64,000 nt of DNA from Lederbergia panacisoli (GCF_024626525.1 NZ_JANJGU010000006.1:1-64000), one strand, 5' to 3'. Positions 35,005 to 44,259 are shown, counted from the first letter of the stretch. The notes: generated from the letters alone by a model not told the origin. Program-made: numbers and translations.

Positions 35005-35984
35005 TAAAAACCCAGCCTCGTTATATCATGTAGATGAATCATTGAAATAGGTTCATTTAAGTCATTTACAACAGGAAGGACATCAATTTTTTTCGTCTCC
35101 ATTATATTTAATGCTTCAACTGCAAGGGCCTCCTTTTTAACTGTAATTGGATTTTTATTAAATAAATTAGAAACTGAAATATCTAAAAAACTTTGTTGTT
35201 TTCCTAGTGCTCTACGAATATCTCCATCTGTAATAATGCCAATTAATCTTCCATTTTCATCAACGATGCTTATTGCACCCAACCCTGACTTAGTCATACT
35301 AAATATGGCTTCTTTAATAGATTTTTTATACAATAAAACGGGATTCTTATTTGTAATTTCAATAATATTGTTGACTGTTAGTAATAATTTTTTTCCTAAT
35401 GTTCCTCCTGGATGGTATATTGCAAAGTCTTCAGATGAAAAATTGCGGGCTTTTAATAAAGCGATAGCAATGGCATCCCCTAAAGTAAGCATTAAAGTTG
35501 TGCTTGTGGTTGGAGCTAGTCCAAGAGGACATGCTTCCTTTACATCGCCAATGCAGAGAATTTCATCTGCCTTAATTGCCAAGGTGGAAGATGCATTGCT
35601 AACAAAGGCAATTAGTTTTGCTCCAATACGTTTAATTGAAGGAATAATATTTTTTATTTCTTCTGTTTCTCCACTTTTCGATAAAGCAATTACTATATCA
35701 GAATTTGTCACCATTCCCAAATCCCCATGAAGCCCTTCAGATGGATGCAAGAATAAAGATGGAGTTCCTGTGCTTGCCAAGGTAGCAGTTATTTTTCTGG
35801 CAATAATTCCGGATTTGCCAACTCCAGTCACAATGACTCTTCCTTTACATTCCAATATCATATCAACCACATTTTCCATGTCTTGATTAACAAATTTTAC
35901 TAGGTTTATGATTGCTTGAGATTCCATGGTCAAAACTTCTTTAATAGTAGTTTGATGATCTTTTTCTGTAGCAATAAATGGCAC
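35004..35984 (-). CDS. kdsD: Arabinose-5-phosphate isomerase (KpsF/GutQ family)
   Basis: A 326-residue sugar isomerase: SIS domain (about 30-180; VTGVGKSGIIARK, FLHPSEGLHGDLGM, ALSKSGETEE) and two CBS domains (about 205-260 and 270-326). It interconverts ribulose-5-phosphate and arabinose-5-phosphate, the first step to Kdo. The family active-site His is present in HPGGTLGKKLL. The start is GTG 35984 behind GAGGG. It lies between kdsA and kdsC, which supports the KdsD role over glucitol metabolism. Confidence 0.92.
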   Translation of the reverse strand: MPFIATEKDHQTTIKEVLTMESQAIINLVKFVNQDMENVVDMILECKGRVIVTGVGKSGIIARKITATLASTGTPSLFLHPSEGLHGDLGMVTNSDIVIALSKSGETEEIKNIIPSIKRIGAKLIAFVSNASSTLAIKADEILCIGDVKEACPLGLAPTTSTTLMLTLGDAIAIALLKARNFSSEDFAIYHPGGTLGKKLLLTVNNIIEITNKNPVLLYKKSIKEAIFSMTKSGLGAISIVDENGRLIGIITDGDIRRALGKQQSFLDISVSNLFNKNPITVKKEALAVEALNIMETKKIDVLPVVNDLNEPISMIHLHDITRLGF

Positions 35985-35999
35985 TTTTCATCCCTCACT

Positions 36000-36827
36000 T
36001 TACATTCCTTTTATCAATGCATCTATTTCAATAATAGGCTTCAATAAATCTTCAAGTTCGGAAAGCTTAATCATATTAGGCCCATCTGATAATCCCTTAT
36101 CAGGATTTGGATGTACCTCTAAAAATAAAGCATCGATTCCAACTGCAGCAGCTGCTCTTGACAGAAAAGGGACAAATTCTCGTTTACCACCTGTACTAGT
36201 TCCGTGACCACCTGGTATTTGAACACTATGTGTTGCATCAAAAACAATAGGGATATTGAATTCTCTCATTTGAATTAAGGACCGCATATCAACTACTAAA
36301 TTGTTATACCCAAATGTTGTACCTCTTTCGGTCAATAAAATTTGACCATTGCCTGATTCTCTTATCTTTACAACTACATTTTCCATATCCCATGGAGCTA
36401 AAAATTGACCCTTTTTAACATTTACAATTTTGTTTGTGTTGGCAGCAGCAACTAATAGATCCGTTTGTCTACATAAAAAAGCCGGAATCTGTATAATATC
36501 CACAACTCCGGCTATAATCTCCGCTTGACTAGGTTCGTGAATATCAGTCGTTACAGGTATATTAAATTGGCTTTTTACTTTATCTAATATCTCTATTCCT
36601 CTTTGAACCCCTGGCCCTCTTTCAGAATAGATTGAAGAACGATTTGCTTTATCAAAAGAAGCTTTAAAAACAAATGGTATTTTAAGCCTATGTGTAATTT
36701 CTTTTAGAATGGCAGCTGTTTCCATAATAAGACATTCACTTTCAATCATACATGGACCCGCTATTAACACAAATGGCTTACCGCCACCAAAAGTAATATT
36801 CTCCTGTATTTTAATTTCTTGAAACAT
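36000..36827 (-). CDS. kdsA: 3-deoxy-8-phosphooctulonate synthase (KdsA)
   Basis: A 275-residue KDO-8-phosphate synthase, which condenses phosphoenolpyruvate with arabinose-5-phosphate. The family signatures are unmistakable: [68 protein letters not shown] and [15 protein letters not shown]. The Cys in [10 protein letters not shown] near residue 26 marks the metal-dependent class (the Aquifex type), unlike the Asn of E. coli KdsA. Full length, no frame damage. The Kdo pathway is unusual in a Gram-positive. Confidence 0.95.
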   Translation of the reverse strand: MFQEIKIQENITFGGGKPFVLIAGPCMIESECLIMETAAILKEITHRLKIPFVFKASFDKANRSSIYSERGPGVQRGIEILDKVKSQFNIPVTTDIHEPSQAEIIAGVVDIIQIPAFLCRQTDLLVAAANTNKIVNVKKGQFLAPWDMENVVVKIRESGNGQILLTERGTTFGYNNLVVDMRSLIQMREFNIPIVFDATHSVQIPGGHGTSTGGKREFVPFLSRAAAAVGIDALFLEVHPNPDKGLSDGPNMIKLSELEDLLKPIIEIDALIKGM

Positions 36828-36849
36828 TTAGTCCATCCCCATGAATAAA

Positions 36850-37518
36850 TTAGATTTTTAAAGATAACCGGTTGTTGACTTCCATAATTTTCAATGCAAA
36901 TTCATAATCATCTTTTGTATCAATATCGATTGCTTCAATGTCGTCGAGTTCCTGAAAATAAGGATTGAAACCAATTCTTCTTCTATTTTCAGTAAAATGG
37001 TGTTTTTGAAACATATAAAACCCGCTAGTTTCAATATAAATGGGCTCGATATCTTGTGTTCTCGGAATATCTTTCATTTCATAATTTAACGTTTGACCTT
37101 GATACCATACAAAGGTCTGTTTTTTTTGAACACTAAGAGCTGAATCGTAACTTCCACTTAAGACATTATCTAATGCATTTGCGACTGAATCTTGTGAGAT
37201 AAACGGTGACGTTGTATGTGCCAATATATAAATATCGCTGTCTACTTTTTCAATAAAAGATTCGTATATTTCATTTCCTTTTACTAGATCTCCATCAAAA
37301 TATTGATCTCGTTGTATGAATGTTACATTTGGTGGTAAGTAAGACATAACTTTTTCATCACTGCAATAAACACAGACTTCATCAATTTTATTTATTTTTA
37401 ATAAAGTATCAAACACATACCAGCATAATGAATGATAGCCCAAGGGAAGGATATTCTTCTTGGGCAATCTTTGACTATTTAATTTTATTGGGACAAAAGC
37501 TATTACCTTCTTTTGCAT
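36850..37518 (-). CDS. CMP-sugar synthetase, acylneuraminate cytidylyltransferase family
   Basis: A 222-residue nucleotidyltransferase that should load an acidic keto-sugar onto CMP. The N terminus AFVPIKLNSQRLPKKNIL carries the CTP-binding R..P.KN motif of the NeuA/KdsB superfamily. The middle has YILAHTTSPFIS and the C terminus IEAIDIDTKDDYEFAL, a metal-binding Asp pair. It reads closer to NeuA-type proteins than to classic KdsB, but no sialic-acid synthesis genes are nearby and kdsA follows after 22 bp, so CMP-Kdo is the best guess. AGGAGGG precedes the ATG at 37518. Confidence 0.82.
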   Translation of the reverse strand: MQKKVIAFVPIKLNSQRLPKKNILPLGYHSLCWYVFDTLLKINKIDEVCVYCSDEKVMSYLPPNVTFIQRDQYFDGDLVKGNEIYESFIEKVDSDIYILAHTTSPFISQDSVANALDNVLSGSYDSALSVQKKQTFVWYQGQTLNYEMKDIPRTQDIEPIYIETSGFYMFQKHHFTENRRRIGFNPYFQELDDIEAIDIDTKDDYEFALKIMEVNNRLSLKI

Positions 37519-37554
37519 TTTAGCCCTCCTAAACATAGCTATTTAATTCTTAAT

Positions 37555-37561
37555 AAAGAAC
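37555..37561 (-). promoter_or_regulatory. SinR-box-like heptamer upstream of the CMP-sugar synthetase gene
   Basis: GTTCTTT on the minus strand matches the SinR consensus GTTCTYT and sits beside TATACT (37566-37571), a possible -10 with a poor -35. Such a heptamer occurs many times by chance in 64 kb, so this is weak. Confidence 0.15.
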
Positions 37562-37756
37562 ACTTAGTATAAAAAAAGAAATGAAAGTAAATTACATTAC
37601 CTTGAAAACTTGAGATACTTATATTCAACTTCCTTTTTAAATTCAATTAGCTATTCAAAAAGAAACAATAATATAAATCATCTTTTTATTATTGTAAATG
37701 TCAACCAAGTATATTTCTAATAAAAATAAATAATTTAATACATTAATAACTAAGAC

Positions 37757-39022
37757 TTAAATAACCTCTGAGCTTTTACCCAGACTTAAAATTCTCTGCT
37801 CTAAAATTTCGGCTTGCTCGATAGCAGGCTTTAAGTAAAGATCATGTTGATTATTAAATTCATCTTTACTTAACACATTAAACCAGACTAAAATTAATGT
37901 ATAAATAAAAAATAACTTTTCTATAGGATCATTGATAATGGATAAATGAAAAGTGTTTATCTTATCGAAAGACCATTTTGACTGGCCCAAAAAACCAGCA
38001 ATATCATACCAACTTGGACCTATTCCTACCTGCCCCCAGTCTAAAAATAGGAGTTTTTCGCTATCCCTCTCCAAAATCATGTTCCTTTGTGTTAAATCCC
38101 CGTGCCTTAGTGAAAAGTGGTTAGTGGGGATTATTTTTTTAAACATATAATTTTCGATAATTACCGTTCTTAAACGTTTAATTAATTTTATAGAATCCTT
38201 TGAGTAATTTAATTCATCCATTTGATTTAATAGAGTCGCAAAAAGTTCTTTATTTGGCTTTTCCTTATGTATTTCGTTAAAATATCTTAATACACCAAAT
38301 GTAGGAGACTTTTTATTAGGTACATCCAATTCATTAATATCTGGATAATAGGAAGTCGGGAATAAATTGCAAATTTCTCCATATTTTATTGAACTTACAA
38401 TATGAGTCATATGAATTACTTTCTTAATTACATCATCAGTAAATAAAGGGTATGCTCCCTCAATTTTTTCCGACGTGATATAATACATATTTGATTTTCC
38501 AGATTCTATAAAACTTACCATTAAGGGAGTAATATCTCTAATACGCGGATATCGTTTATAGATTTCCAAATAAAATATTCTTTCCCTCCAAGACCAGTAT
38601 GAGCATAATTTAGATAAATATTTTTTATTTTCAACAAGATGAACCATAAAACCATTGTTTTGATATCCACCGAACCATTTATATTCTGAACTAATGGGTT
38701 GATTAGAACTTATTTGAGTTTCTATTTCTTCAATTTCCCTGCTAAAGCCATTGAACTTTAAATCAATATATTTTCCTAATATTTGATTTGCACGTCTTTC
38801 TTCATTTATATTTTGATAGCATTCAATTAGCTTTGGATAAAACCAAATCTCTTCAGGGTAATTGGCAATTATTCTTTCCCCGATATAACTAGCTTGATTC
38901 CATTTTTTTTCACGTGATAACTTATTAAAATAATACATATTTAACCTTTTAATTAACTTATAATATAAAATGATAAAATCATTTCTCCTCAAAATCATAT
39001 AAATTTTCCGCAAAAAAAACAT
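37757..39022 (-). CDS. APH-like kinase-fold protein with helical N-terminal region
   Basis: A 421-residue protein. The C-terminal part has the aminoglycoside-phosphotransferase/choline-kinase catalytic signature: HGDLTQRNMILE (catalytic Asp and Asn, about residue 310), then LFLDWGQVGIGPSWYDIAGFLG with the metal-binding Asp. The N-terminal ~120 residues are helical, TPR-like. It should phosphorylate a small molecule or sugar; the substrate is unknown. ATG 39022 follows AAGGAG. Given its place beside the Kdo genes, phosphorylation of an EPS component is possible, but this is inference only. Confidence 0.7.
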   Translation of the reverse strand: MFFLRKIYMILRRNDFIILYYKLIKRLNMYYFNKLSREKKWNQASYIGERIIANYPEEIWFYPKLIECYQNINEERRANQILGKYIDLKFNGFSREIEEIETQISSNQPISSEYKWFGGYQNNGFMVHLVENKKYLSKLCSYWSWRERIFYLEIYKRYPRIRDITPLMVSFIESGKSNMYYITSEKIEGAYPLFTDDVIKKVIHMTHIVSSIKYGEICNLFPTSYYPDINELDVPNKKSPTFGVLRYFNEIHKEKPNKELFATLLNQMDELNYSKDSIKLIKRLRTVIIENYMFKKIIPTNHFSLRHGDLTQRNMILERDSEKLLFLDWGQVGIGPSWYDIAGFLGQSKWSFDKINTFHLSIINDPIEKLFFIYTLILVWFNVLSKDEFNNQHDLYLKPAIEQAEILEQRILSLGKSSEVI

Positions 39023-39264
39023 TTCAACACTCCTTGCCACATATTATCCTTCCTATAGTTATTCCTAGCATTTATTAGAAATGTTCAACTTGTTATCTAT
39101 TGTTCAACTTTATTTGAAACTACCATATCAAATACTTTTTTCTAGCCAAAGTGTCTGACAGAGTGAGCAACCTATTGTACTTGTTATCCAATATCTTTTT
39201 TTGTTATCAATCTATTAATGTAAAAATAAATATGCTTCCTCTTCATCTGTTAATAGTATTAAAA

Positions 39265-40101
39265 TTAACTTGTAACTTTGAAAAGGCTATCAAAATCTAC
39301 CCTATCGAATACTTCCAACACCCCACCCCTAGTTGCATTAAAAATTTTTATATTATTTTGATCAGCATAAGTTTTCGCTACCTTATAAGCACTTATCATT
39401 TTATCTCTTGATGATAAAAACGTAGGGTCCACATGACCATAATCCTTAAAATGGTGGTTCATATCACTTGAATAATTACAATCTGCACCAAGTAAGTAAA
39501 TTTCCTTAACCCCCATGTAAACAGCTATCTGAATTAACGAATAAGTTATCGTATATCCATCGTATATTTCCGCAAAGGCATTATCGCTAAATTTTGTATT
39601 ATATTTTTTATGTGAAAAACTATGATTAAGCAAATTCAAGGGAAAAATATAGTAATCTTTTGGGATATTATTATGAATTGATATTGAATCACCAATAAAC
39701 TTACATTCCGCATTAAAATTTTTAATATAAGATTCTAGCTTTTTATAGACGCCTTTATCCTGAATACCATAATACGTTGGTCTCCACTCAGTTTCATCAA
39801 ATGCTAAGCAAACAGAATTCATACTAAATGTAACCTCTTTATGCAACTTTTCTAAATCCTGAATTTTTAAACTTGGACCAGTTGCAACTATAAAACATCT
39901 TTCTCCCTTATGTTTATCTTTAATTAGCTTTAACTTCTCATATGGACTTTTTTGAGTAACATGATATAGCCTTAAAAACTTCTTAACATTAAAAAGAAAA
40001 CCAAAAATAACGGAAGGAATTATTTGATACTGTAATTCCCTTACCTTTCCAATTAAAAATGATGTGTATTTGTTATGCTGCAACGTTTTTTTTATCGACA
40101 T
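39265..40101 (-). CDS. DUF115/MptE-like protein, GT42-like candidate glycosyltransferase
   Basis: A 278-residue protein usually labelled 6-hydroxymethylpterin diphosphokinase MptE-like (DUF115). It carries CFIVATGPSLKIQDLEKL, then SMNSVCLAF with PTYYGIQD, YTITYSLIQIAVYMGVKEIYLLGADCNY and a final IKIFNATRGGVLEVF. The order and spacing of these segments resemble GT42 sialyltransferases such as CstII, which use CMP-activated sugars. Close to a CMP-sugar synthetase, a role as the CMP-Kdo-using transferase is attractive but unproven. ATG 40101 follows GGTGAGG. Confidence 0.65.
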   Translation of the reverse strand: MSIKKTLQHNKYTSFLIGKVRELQYQIIPSVIFGFLFNVKKFLRLYHVTQKSPYEKLKLIKDKHKGERCFIVATGPSLKIQDLEKLHKEVTFSMNSVCLAFDETEWRPTYYGIQDKGVYKKLESYIKNFNAECKFIGDSISIHNNIPKDYYIFPLNLLNHSFSHKKYNTKFSDNAFAEIYDGYTITYSLIQIAVYMGVKEIYLLGADCNYSSDMNHHFKDYGHVDPTFLSSRDKMISAYKVAKTYADQNNIKIFNATRGGVLEVFDRVDFDSLFKVTS

Positions 40102-40376
40102 AGATAGCCTCACCACATTTTATACAATTGAATAGATGATAAAAAACATGAAAATAATATTATTTACCTAAATTACCCTGCAATAAAGGTATTCTTATTT
40201 GAAACTAATTATTACCTTAACTAACTAGCTACTGCCAACTATTATCATAATAATGCTTTAAAAAACAATAAATTCTTTATTTTTCTCGGTAAACTTTTCC
40301 CATTTAATAAAAAATTAGATATTTCTATACCCTAAGTATCAGTGCATTCAATATATGCTCTCTAATTTATCTGTAA

Positions 40377-41261
40377 TCAACTTATTCGTTTTATTTCGGA
40401 ATCACTTTTTAACCTATAATTTCTGTTCCCGTCTATAAATTGTTCTATTTCATATTCCAAACTATAAGTATCAGCTTTTCTTATAGCTTCCCCTTGCATG
40501 TAAAACTGCTCAACATCTTGGGAATCGTGACTTGCTAACATTCTTCTTTTAAGACTGCGTTCATCGTCAGTAATTTCTATTTTTATCTCTTTTGAATTTA
40601 TTAAATTTGACGTTAAAAATCTCACTTGGTTTGTCCCTAAAGGCTGTTTAGGATTATATTCAGTCCATTCAAAAACATTAAAATACTTTAATTTATTACA
40701 AACATTCTTTACAACGTAACTTGTAAAATCATGATCTTTATGTCCCCCTTCAATACAATGAACATATATTCTTTTAGGTTTTAGTTTTTGAATACACAAC
40801 ATCACATCTTTTGATATACTTTTCAAATAACGTTGTGTACCCCCGTCTGGAAAACCTAAACAATAAATATCTTTTTCTTGTATATTAATTAGAGACAGAG
40901 CACGGACAGCTTCCCAAAATCTAATGTCGGCTTTGTTTCTTGCCACGGCTTTTCGAATGTACCAGCTCTCTCCATCCCTTCCTGTACCATTTGTTACAAA
41001 TACAATCTTTACGGATTCACCTCTCGCCCTATGACGATATAACGTTGTAGCAAGACCTAAAACATCATCATCGGGGTGTGCTGCAAAGACAAGCACATCA
41101 GTTTTACTATAATCAGGAGAAAATCTACGCCCCAACATTTTTATAGGGTAAAGGTATAGCCCTCTTATTAGTTCCAAAATTTTTATAAGATTTTCATATT
41201 TTTTACTAAATTGGATTACTTTTATCATGATAAATTTTATTATTTTATTTTTTATCAACAT
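40377..41261 (-). CDS. PIG-L family deacetylase, copy B
   Basis: A 294-residue PIG-L/LmbE zinc N-deacetylase with AHPDDDVLG, NGTGRDGESW, LGFPDGGTQRYL and HCIEGGHKDHD all intact. Strongly similar to copy A (33374-34324) across the catalytic domain. ATG 41261 has GGAAAGGAGT upstream. The GT4 gene stop overlaps its upstream region (21 bp), so it belongs to the long EPS transcript. Confidence 0.88.
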   Translation of the reverse strand: MLIKNKIIKFIMIKVIQFSKKYENLIKILELIRGLYLYPIKMLGRRFSPDYSKTDVLVFAAHPDDDVLGLATTLYRHRARGESVKIVFVTNGTGRDGESWYIRKAVARNKADIRFWEAVRALSLINIQEKDIYCLGFPDGGTQRYLKSISKDVMLCIQKLKPKRIYVHCIEGGHKDHDFTSYVVKNVCNKLKYFNVFEWTEYNPKQPLGTNQVRFLTSNLINSKEIKIEITDDERSLKRRMLASHDSQDVEQFYMQGEAIRKADTYSLEYEIEQFIDGNRNYRLKSDSEIKRIS

Positions 41262-41281
41262 ATGATAAATACTCCTTTCCT

Positions 41282-42448
41282 TTATACAAAACAATCAAAT
41301 AATTTACTTATTTCATAGGAAGTACTTATTTCAGTACTTTTCAAATTCCTCTCAAACTTTTTACAAAGATCATAATTATTCACTAATGTTTTAATAGCAT
41401 GATATAACTGATTCTCATCAAAGTTTATAATTACACCAGTTTCCCCGTCTATGATTTGTTCTCGAGCTCCGACAAAATTGGTAGTGATTATAGGTTTATT
41501 GAACGCTCTTGCCTCAGCTAATGAAATACAATATCCTTCATGTCTCGATGGTTGAACATAAATATCACATTGTTTAATAAAACTGTATGGATTTTTTTTG
41601 GTGCCAAGAAGTATGAGATTTTCCTTTAACTCATAATTCTCGATTAATTTTTTAAGTTCCCCACTAAACGATCCGTCGCCAATACAATACCATCTGATAT
41701 TAAATCCCTCTTCTTTTAGTCTCTTCAGTGTTCCAGGAATGATATCTTGGCCCTTTTCTCGACTTAACCTTCCAATTGTTAAAATTCTAATCCCTTTAAA
41801 TTCATCTATAAATCCATTATCATGATTGGCCATTAATATCATTTGCTTTTCGTCAAACATGTTATAGAATAATGCGGTTTTGTTTTTTAAATGAGGATAT
41901 TGTTCATTAAATATTTTCATTCCATATTCAGAAACACAAAAGATTTTATCAAAGTTTTCATATAAAGGTAGGTAAGGAATTAGCTCTTTTTGATATTGAG
42001 ATACATCCGAATGTATCCAAGCTATTTTCATTTTTGCCTTGATATTATTCATTACCACTTGAACAGGAAAGGAGGCAGGAACATGGTAAGCTATTGCTAT
42101 ATCATAATCCTTTGAAAATTCCCCTATTCTTTTCGAATATAGTAATTCTTGTTCATAAATACTCTTAGCAAATCTTGCTTTGATTGTATAAAATCCTGTT
42201 TTAAAAGCTTGAATGAACCTTCCTCTTAGACAATAATTCCATATCTTTTCTATTATTGAGTTCTCGTAGCCGAATAAAGGTTCAACTATAACATGTTCGG
42301 GTATATCTTCCTCTAGTTCACCACCCATGCCCATAAGTAAAACAGTAACTTCATATTGATCCTTTGGAATAGAATTCAACATAGCAATTAGTGCTTTTTC
42401 TACTCCCCCCATTATCATTCTTCTGGTTACAATGACAATTTTTTTCAT
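41282..42448 (-). CDS. Glycosyltransferase family 4
   Basis: A 388-residue GT-B enzyme. N-terminal acceptor domain: MKKIVIVTRRMIMGGVEKALIAML. C-terminal donor domain: ILTIGRLSREKGQD, LLGTKKNPYSFI, and the retaining E-x7-E motif EGYCISLAE, then GVIINF. ATG 42448 follows AGAGGTTG. It is one of four closely related GT4 proteins in the locus (with 45303-46493, 46519-47709 and 56457-57656), all sharing the NPYSYIKxCDIYVQ-type segment. Donor and acceptor unknown. Confidence 0.9.
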   Translation of the reverse strand: MKKIVIVTRRMIMGGVEKALIAMLNSIPKDQYEVTVLLMGMGGELEEDIPEHVIVEPLFGYENSIIEKIWNYCLRGRFIQAFKTGFYTIKARFAKSIYEQELLYSKRIGEFSKDYDIAIAYHVPASFPVQVVMNNIKAKMKIAWIHSDVSQYQKELIPYLPLYENFDKIFCVSEYGMKIFNEQYPHLKNKTALFYNMFDEKQMILMANHDNGFIDEFKGIRILTIGRLSREKGQDIIPGTLKRLKEEGFNIRWYCIGDGSFSGELKKLIENYELKENLILLGTKKNPYSFIKQCDIYVQPSRHEGYCISLAEARAFNKPIITTNFVGAREQIIDGETGVIINFDENQLYHAIKTLVNNYDLCKKFERNLKSTEISTSYEISKLFDCFV

Positions 42449-42475
42449 AATATCAACCTCTATCATTCCTAATTC

Positions 42476-44254
42476 TTAAATAACGGATCGTCCGAATTTC
42501 TTTTCAACTCCAACCAATCTCCCTTTATTTATCTTGAAAACTAAATCACAGTTTTCAATTGTTGTTAACCTATGTGCAATAATAATTAATGTCTTTTCCC
42601 CTTTTAAACCGTCAATTGCTCTCATAATTCCTTTTTCTGTTTCATTATCTAAAGCTGATGTGGCCTCATCCATAAATAATATTTCTGGGTTGTGATAAAG
42701 AGCCCTTGCAATTCCAATTCTTTGACGCTGTCCACCTGACAATCTAACTCCTCGTTCACCAACAGTTGCATCTAATTTCCCTGGCAATCCATCTACAAAT
42801 TCTTTTATTTGAGCTTGCTCTAATGCTCTCCACACTTCCTTATCATCAATTTGTTTATCTTCTATTCCAAAAGCAACATTTCTTCGGATAGTATCGTCAG
42901 ATAAATAAATCGATTGTGGGATATAACCTATTTTTTTCTGCCATATTTCTTTTTGCTCTTCTAAATTTTTTCCATCTACTAATATACGACCTTTTTCTGG
43001 TCGAAAAAGCCCTAGCATAATATCAATTAAGGTAGTTTTACCAGCGCCTGATTCACCTATAAATGCTACTGATTTTCCAATAGGAATTGTTAAGGATACA
43101 TCTTTGACTGATAATTCGTTTTGATTAGGATACCTAAAAGTAACATTTTCCAATTCAATGGAATCATTGAAGGTCTTTTTCCCTTTATAAATCGCATAAA
43201 TGTCTTTTTTTATAATTGAAATTTCATCCTTATCTTCAAATAGATCTTTATAAACAACTTTTAAAGCAGGTTGGCTATAACGTATCGTAGTAATTAACGA
43301 GATAATTCGATTAATTGAAGGCATTAATCTGAAGGCAGCCATTGCAAATAATGCCATAGTAGATACAAGATAAGCGGTATCTGTATCTTGAAATACAATG
43401 ATTAACATTGTTAATAGCACAATTGAAACTAATAACGTTTCAACAAATAGTCTTGGTATCAAATCTAATACACTCATATATCTACTATTATTGGCGCTTA
43501 CCTGACTTTGTTCAGTATAAGCATTTATAAAAAAGTCTTCCTTTCCAGAAACTTTCACTTCTTTACTTGCGCCCAATCCTTGATTCACCCATTTAATCAT
43601 GGAGGCACTTAGTTTTTGCTGTTCAGCACCAATTTGGCTAATTTTATTTCGAAAAATCTTAAAAAATATAAAAATGCTTCCACCTAATAAAATGGAAGCT
43701 GTAATAGTAGCCATTGGTGCGGTTACAAGTAGCAACGTTAATATAAATACGGTTACGAGAATTTCTGTCAATAGAAGAAAACCCGAAACAACAATCCCAT
43801 TAAAAACCCTTGAAACTTCAGTGTTTACATTTCTTAGCAATTCAGATGTATTTCTTTGTAAATGAAAGGTATATGGTTTTGTTAAATATTCTTTAAACAT
43901 TCTTCGAGATTGCTTTACTTGCTGATTTAAAATTACTTTAATTTGAGTATAATGGAAAAACATTAAATAAAGATTTTTCAATAAAAATACCAATAATAAA
44001 GATATTACAGCAAAAACAATAAAAGATATTGTTGATTGAAAGTTAAATTGATTATATAAGTATGATAATATTGCTTGTTCATGAATCATATTTGGATTTG
44101 TTAGGATTCCAACAAGCGGAACAATTAACCCTATACCTACCGTTTCTGAAATAGCTGCAAAAATCATCATAAAAAATAAGACAATTAACATTTTCTTTTC
44201 CTTTTTATTGAATAATTTCATAAGCTTTTGAATTGCTTGATACACTTTAGACAC
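42476..44254 (-). CDS. ABC transporter, lipid-linked glycan flippase-like (PglK/MsbA type)
   Basis: A 592-residue half-transporter: six membrane helices within residues 1-330 and an ATPase domain with Walker A GESGAGKTT, signature LSGGQRQRIGIARAL, Walker [13 protein letters not shown] and IIAHRLTT. Such single-chain exporters include PglK, which flips lipid-linked oligosaccharide. No Wzx/EpsK-type flippase is present in this window, so it may move the lipid-linked repeat unit across the membrane. It lies between GT4 genes and is co-directional, 5 bp after the propeller gene. Confidence 0.85.
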   Translation of the reverse strand: MSKVYQAIQKLMKLFNKKEKKMLIVLFFMMIFAAISETVGIGLIVPLVGILTNPNMIHEQAILSYLYNQFNFQSTISFIVFAVISLLLVFLLKNLYLMFFHYTQIKVILNQQVKQSRRMFKEYLTKPYTFHLQRNTSELLRNVNTEVSRVFNGIVVSGFLLLTEILVTVFILTLLLVTAPMATITASILLGGSIFIFFKIFRNKISQIGAEQQKLSASMIKWVNQGLGASKEVKVSGKEDFFINAYTEQSQVSANNSRYMSVLDLIPRLFVETLLVSIVLLTMLIIVFQDTDTAYLVSTMALFAMAAFRLMPSINRIISLITTIRYSQPALKVVYKDLFEDKDEISIIKKDIYAIYKGKKTFNDSIELENVTFRYPNQNELSVKDVSLTIPIGKSVAFIGESGAGKTTLIDIMLGLFRPEKGRILVDGKNLEEQKEIWQKKIGYIPQSIYLSDDTIRRNVAFGIEDKQIDDKEVWRALEQAQIKEFVDGLPGKLDATVGERGVRLSGGQRQRIGIARALYHNPEILFMDEATSALDNETEKGIMRAIDGLKGEKTLIIIAHRLTTIENCDLVFKINKGRLVGVEKKFGRSVI

Positions 44255-44259
44255 TTCCT

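Noticed and set aside
35236-35730. Long plus-strand frame of 164 codons
   Set aside because: It lies antisense within the arabinose-5-phosphate isomerase gene, whose protein is clearly conserved; the frame is a shadow.
36850-37518. Sialic acid or legionaminic acid pathway
   Set aside because: The CMP-sugar synthetase is NeuA-like, but no NeuB, NeuC or LegI-type gene is visible, whereas KdsA is unambiguous; Kdo fits better.
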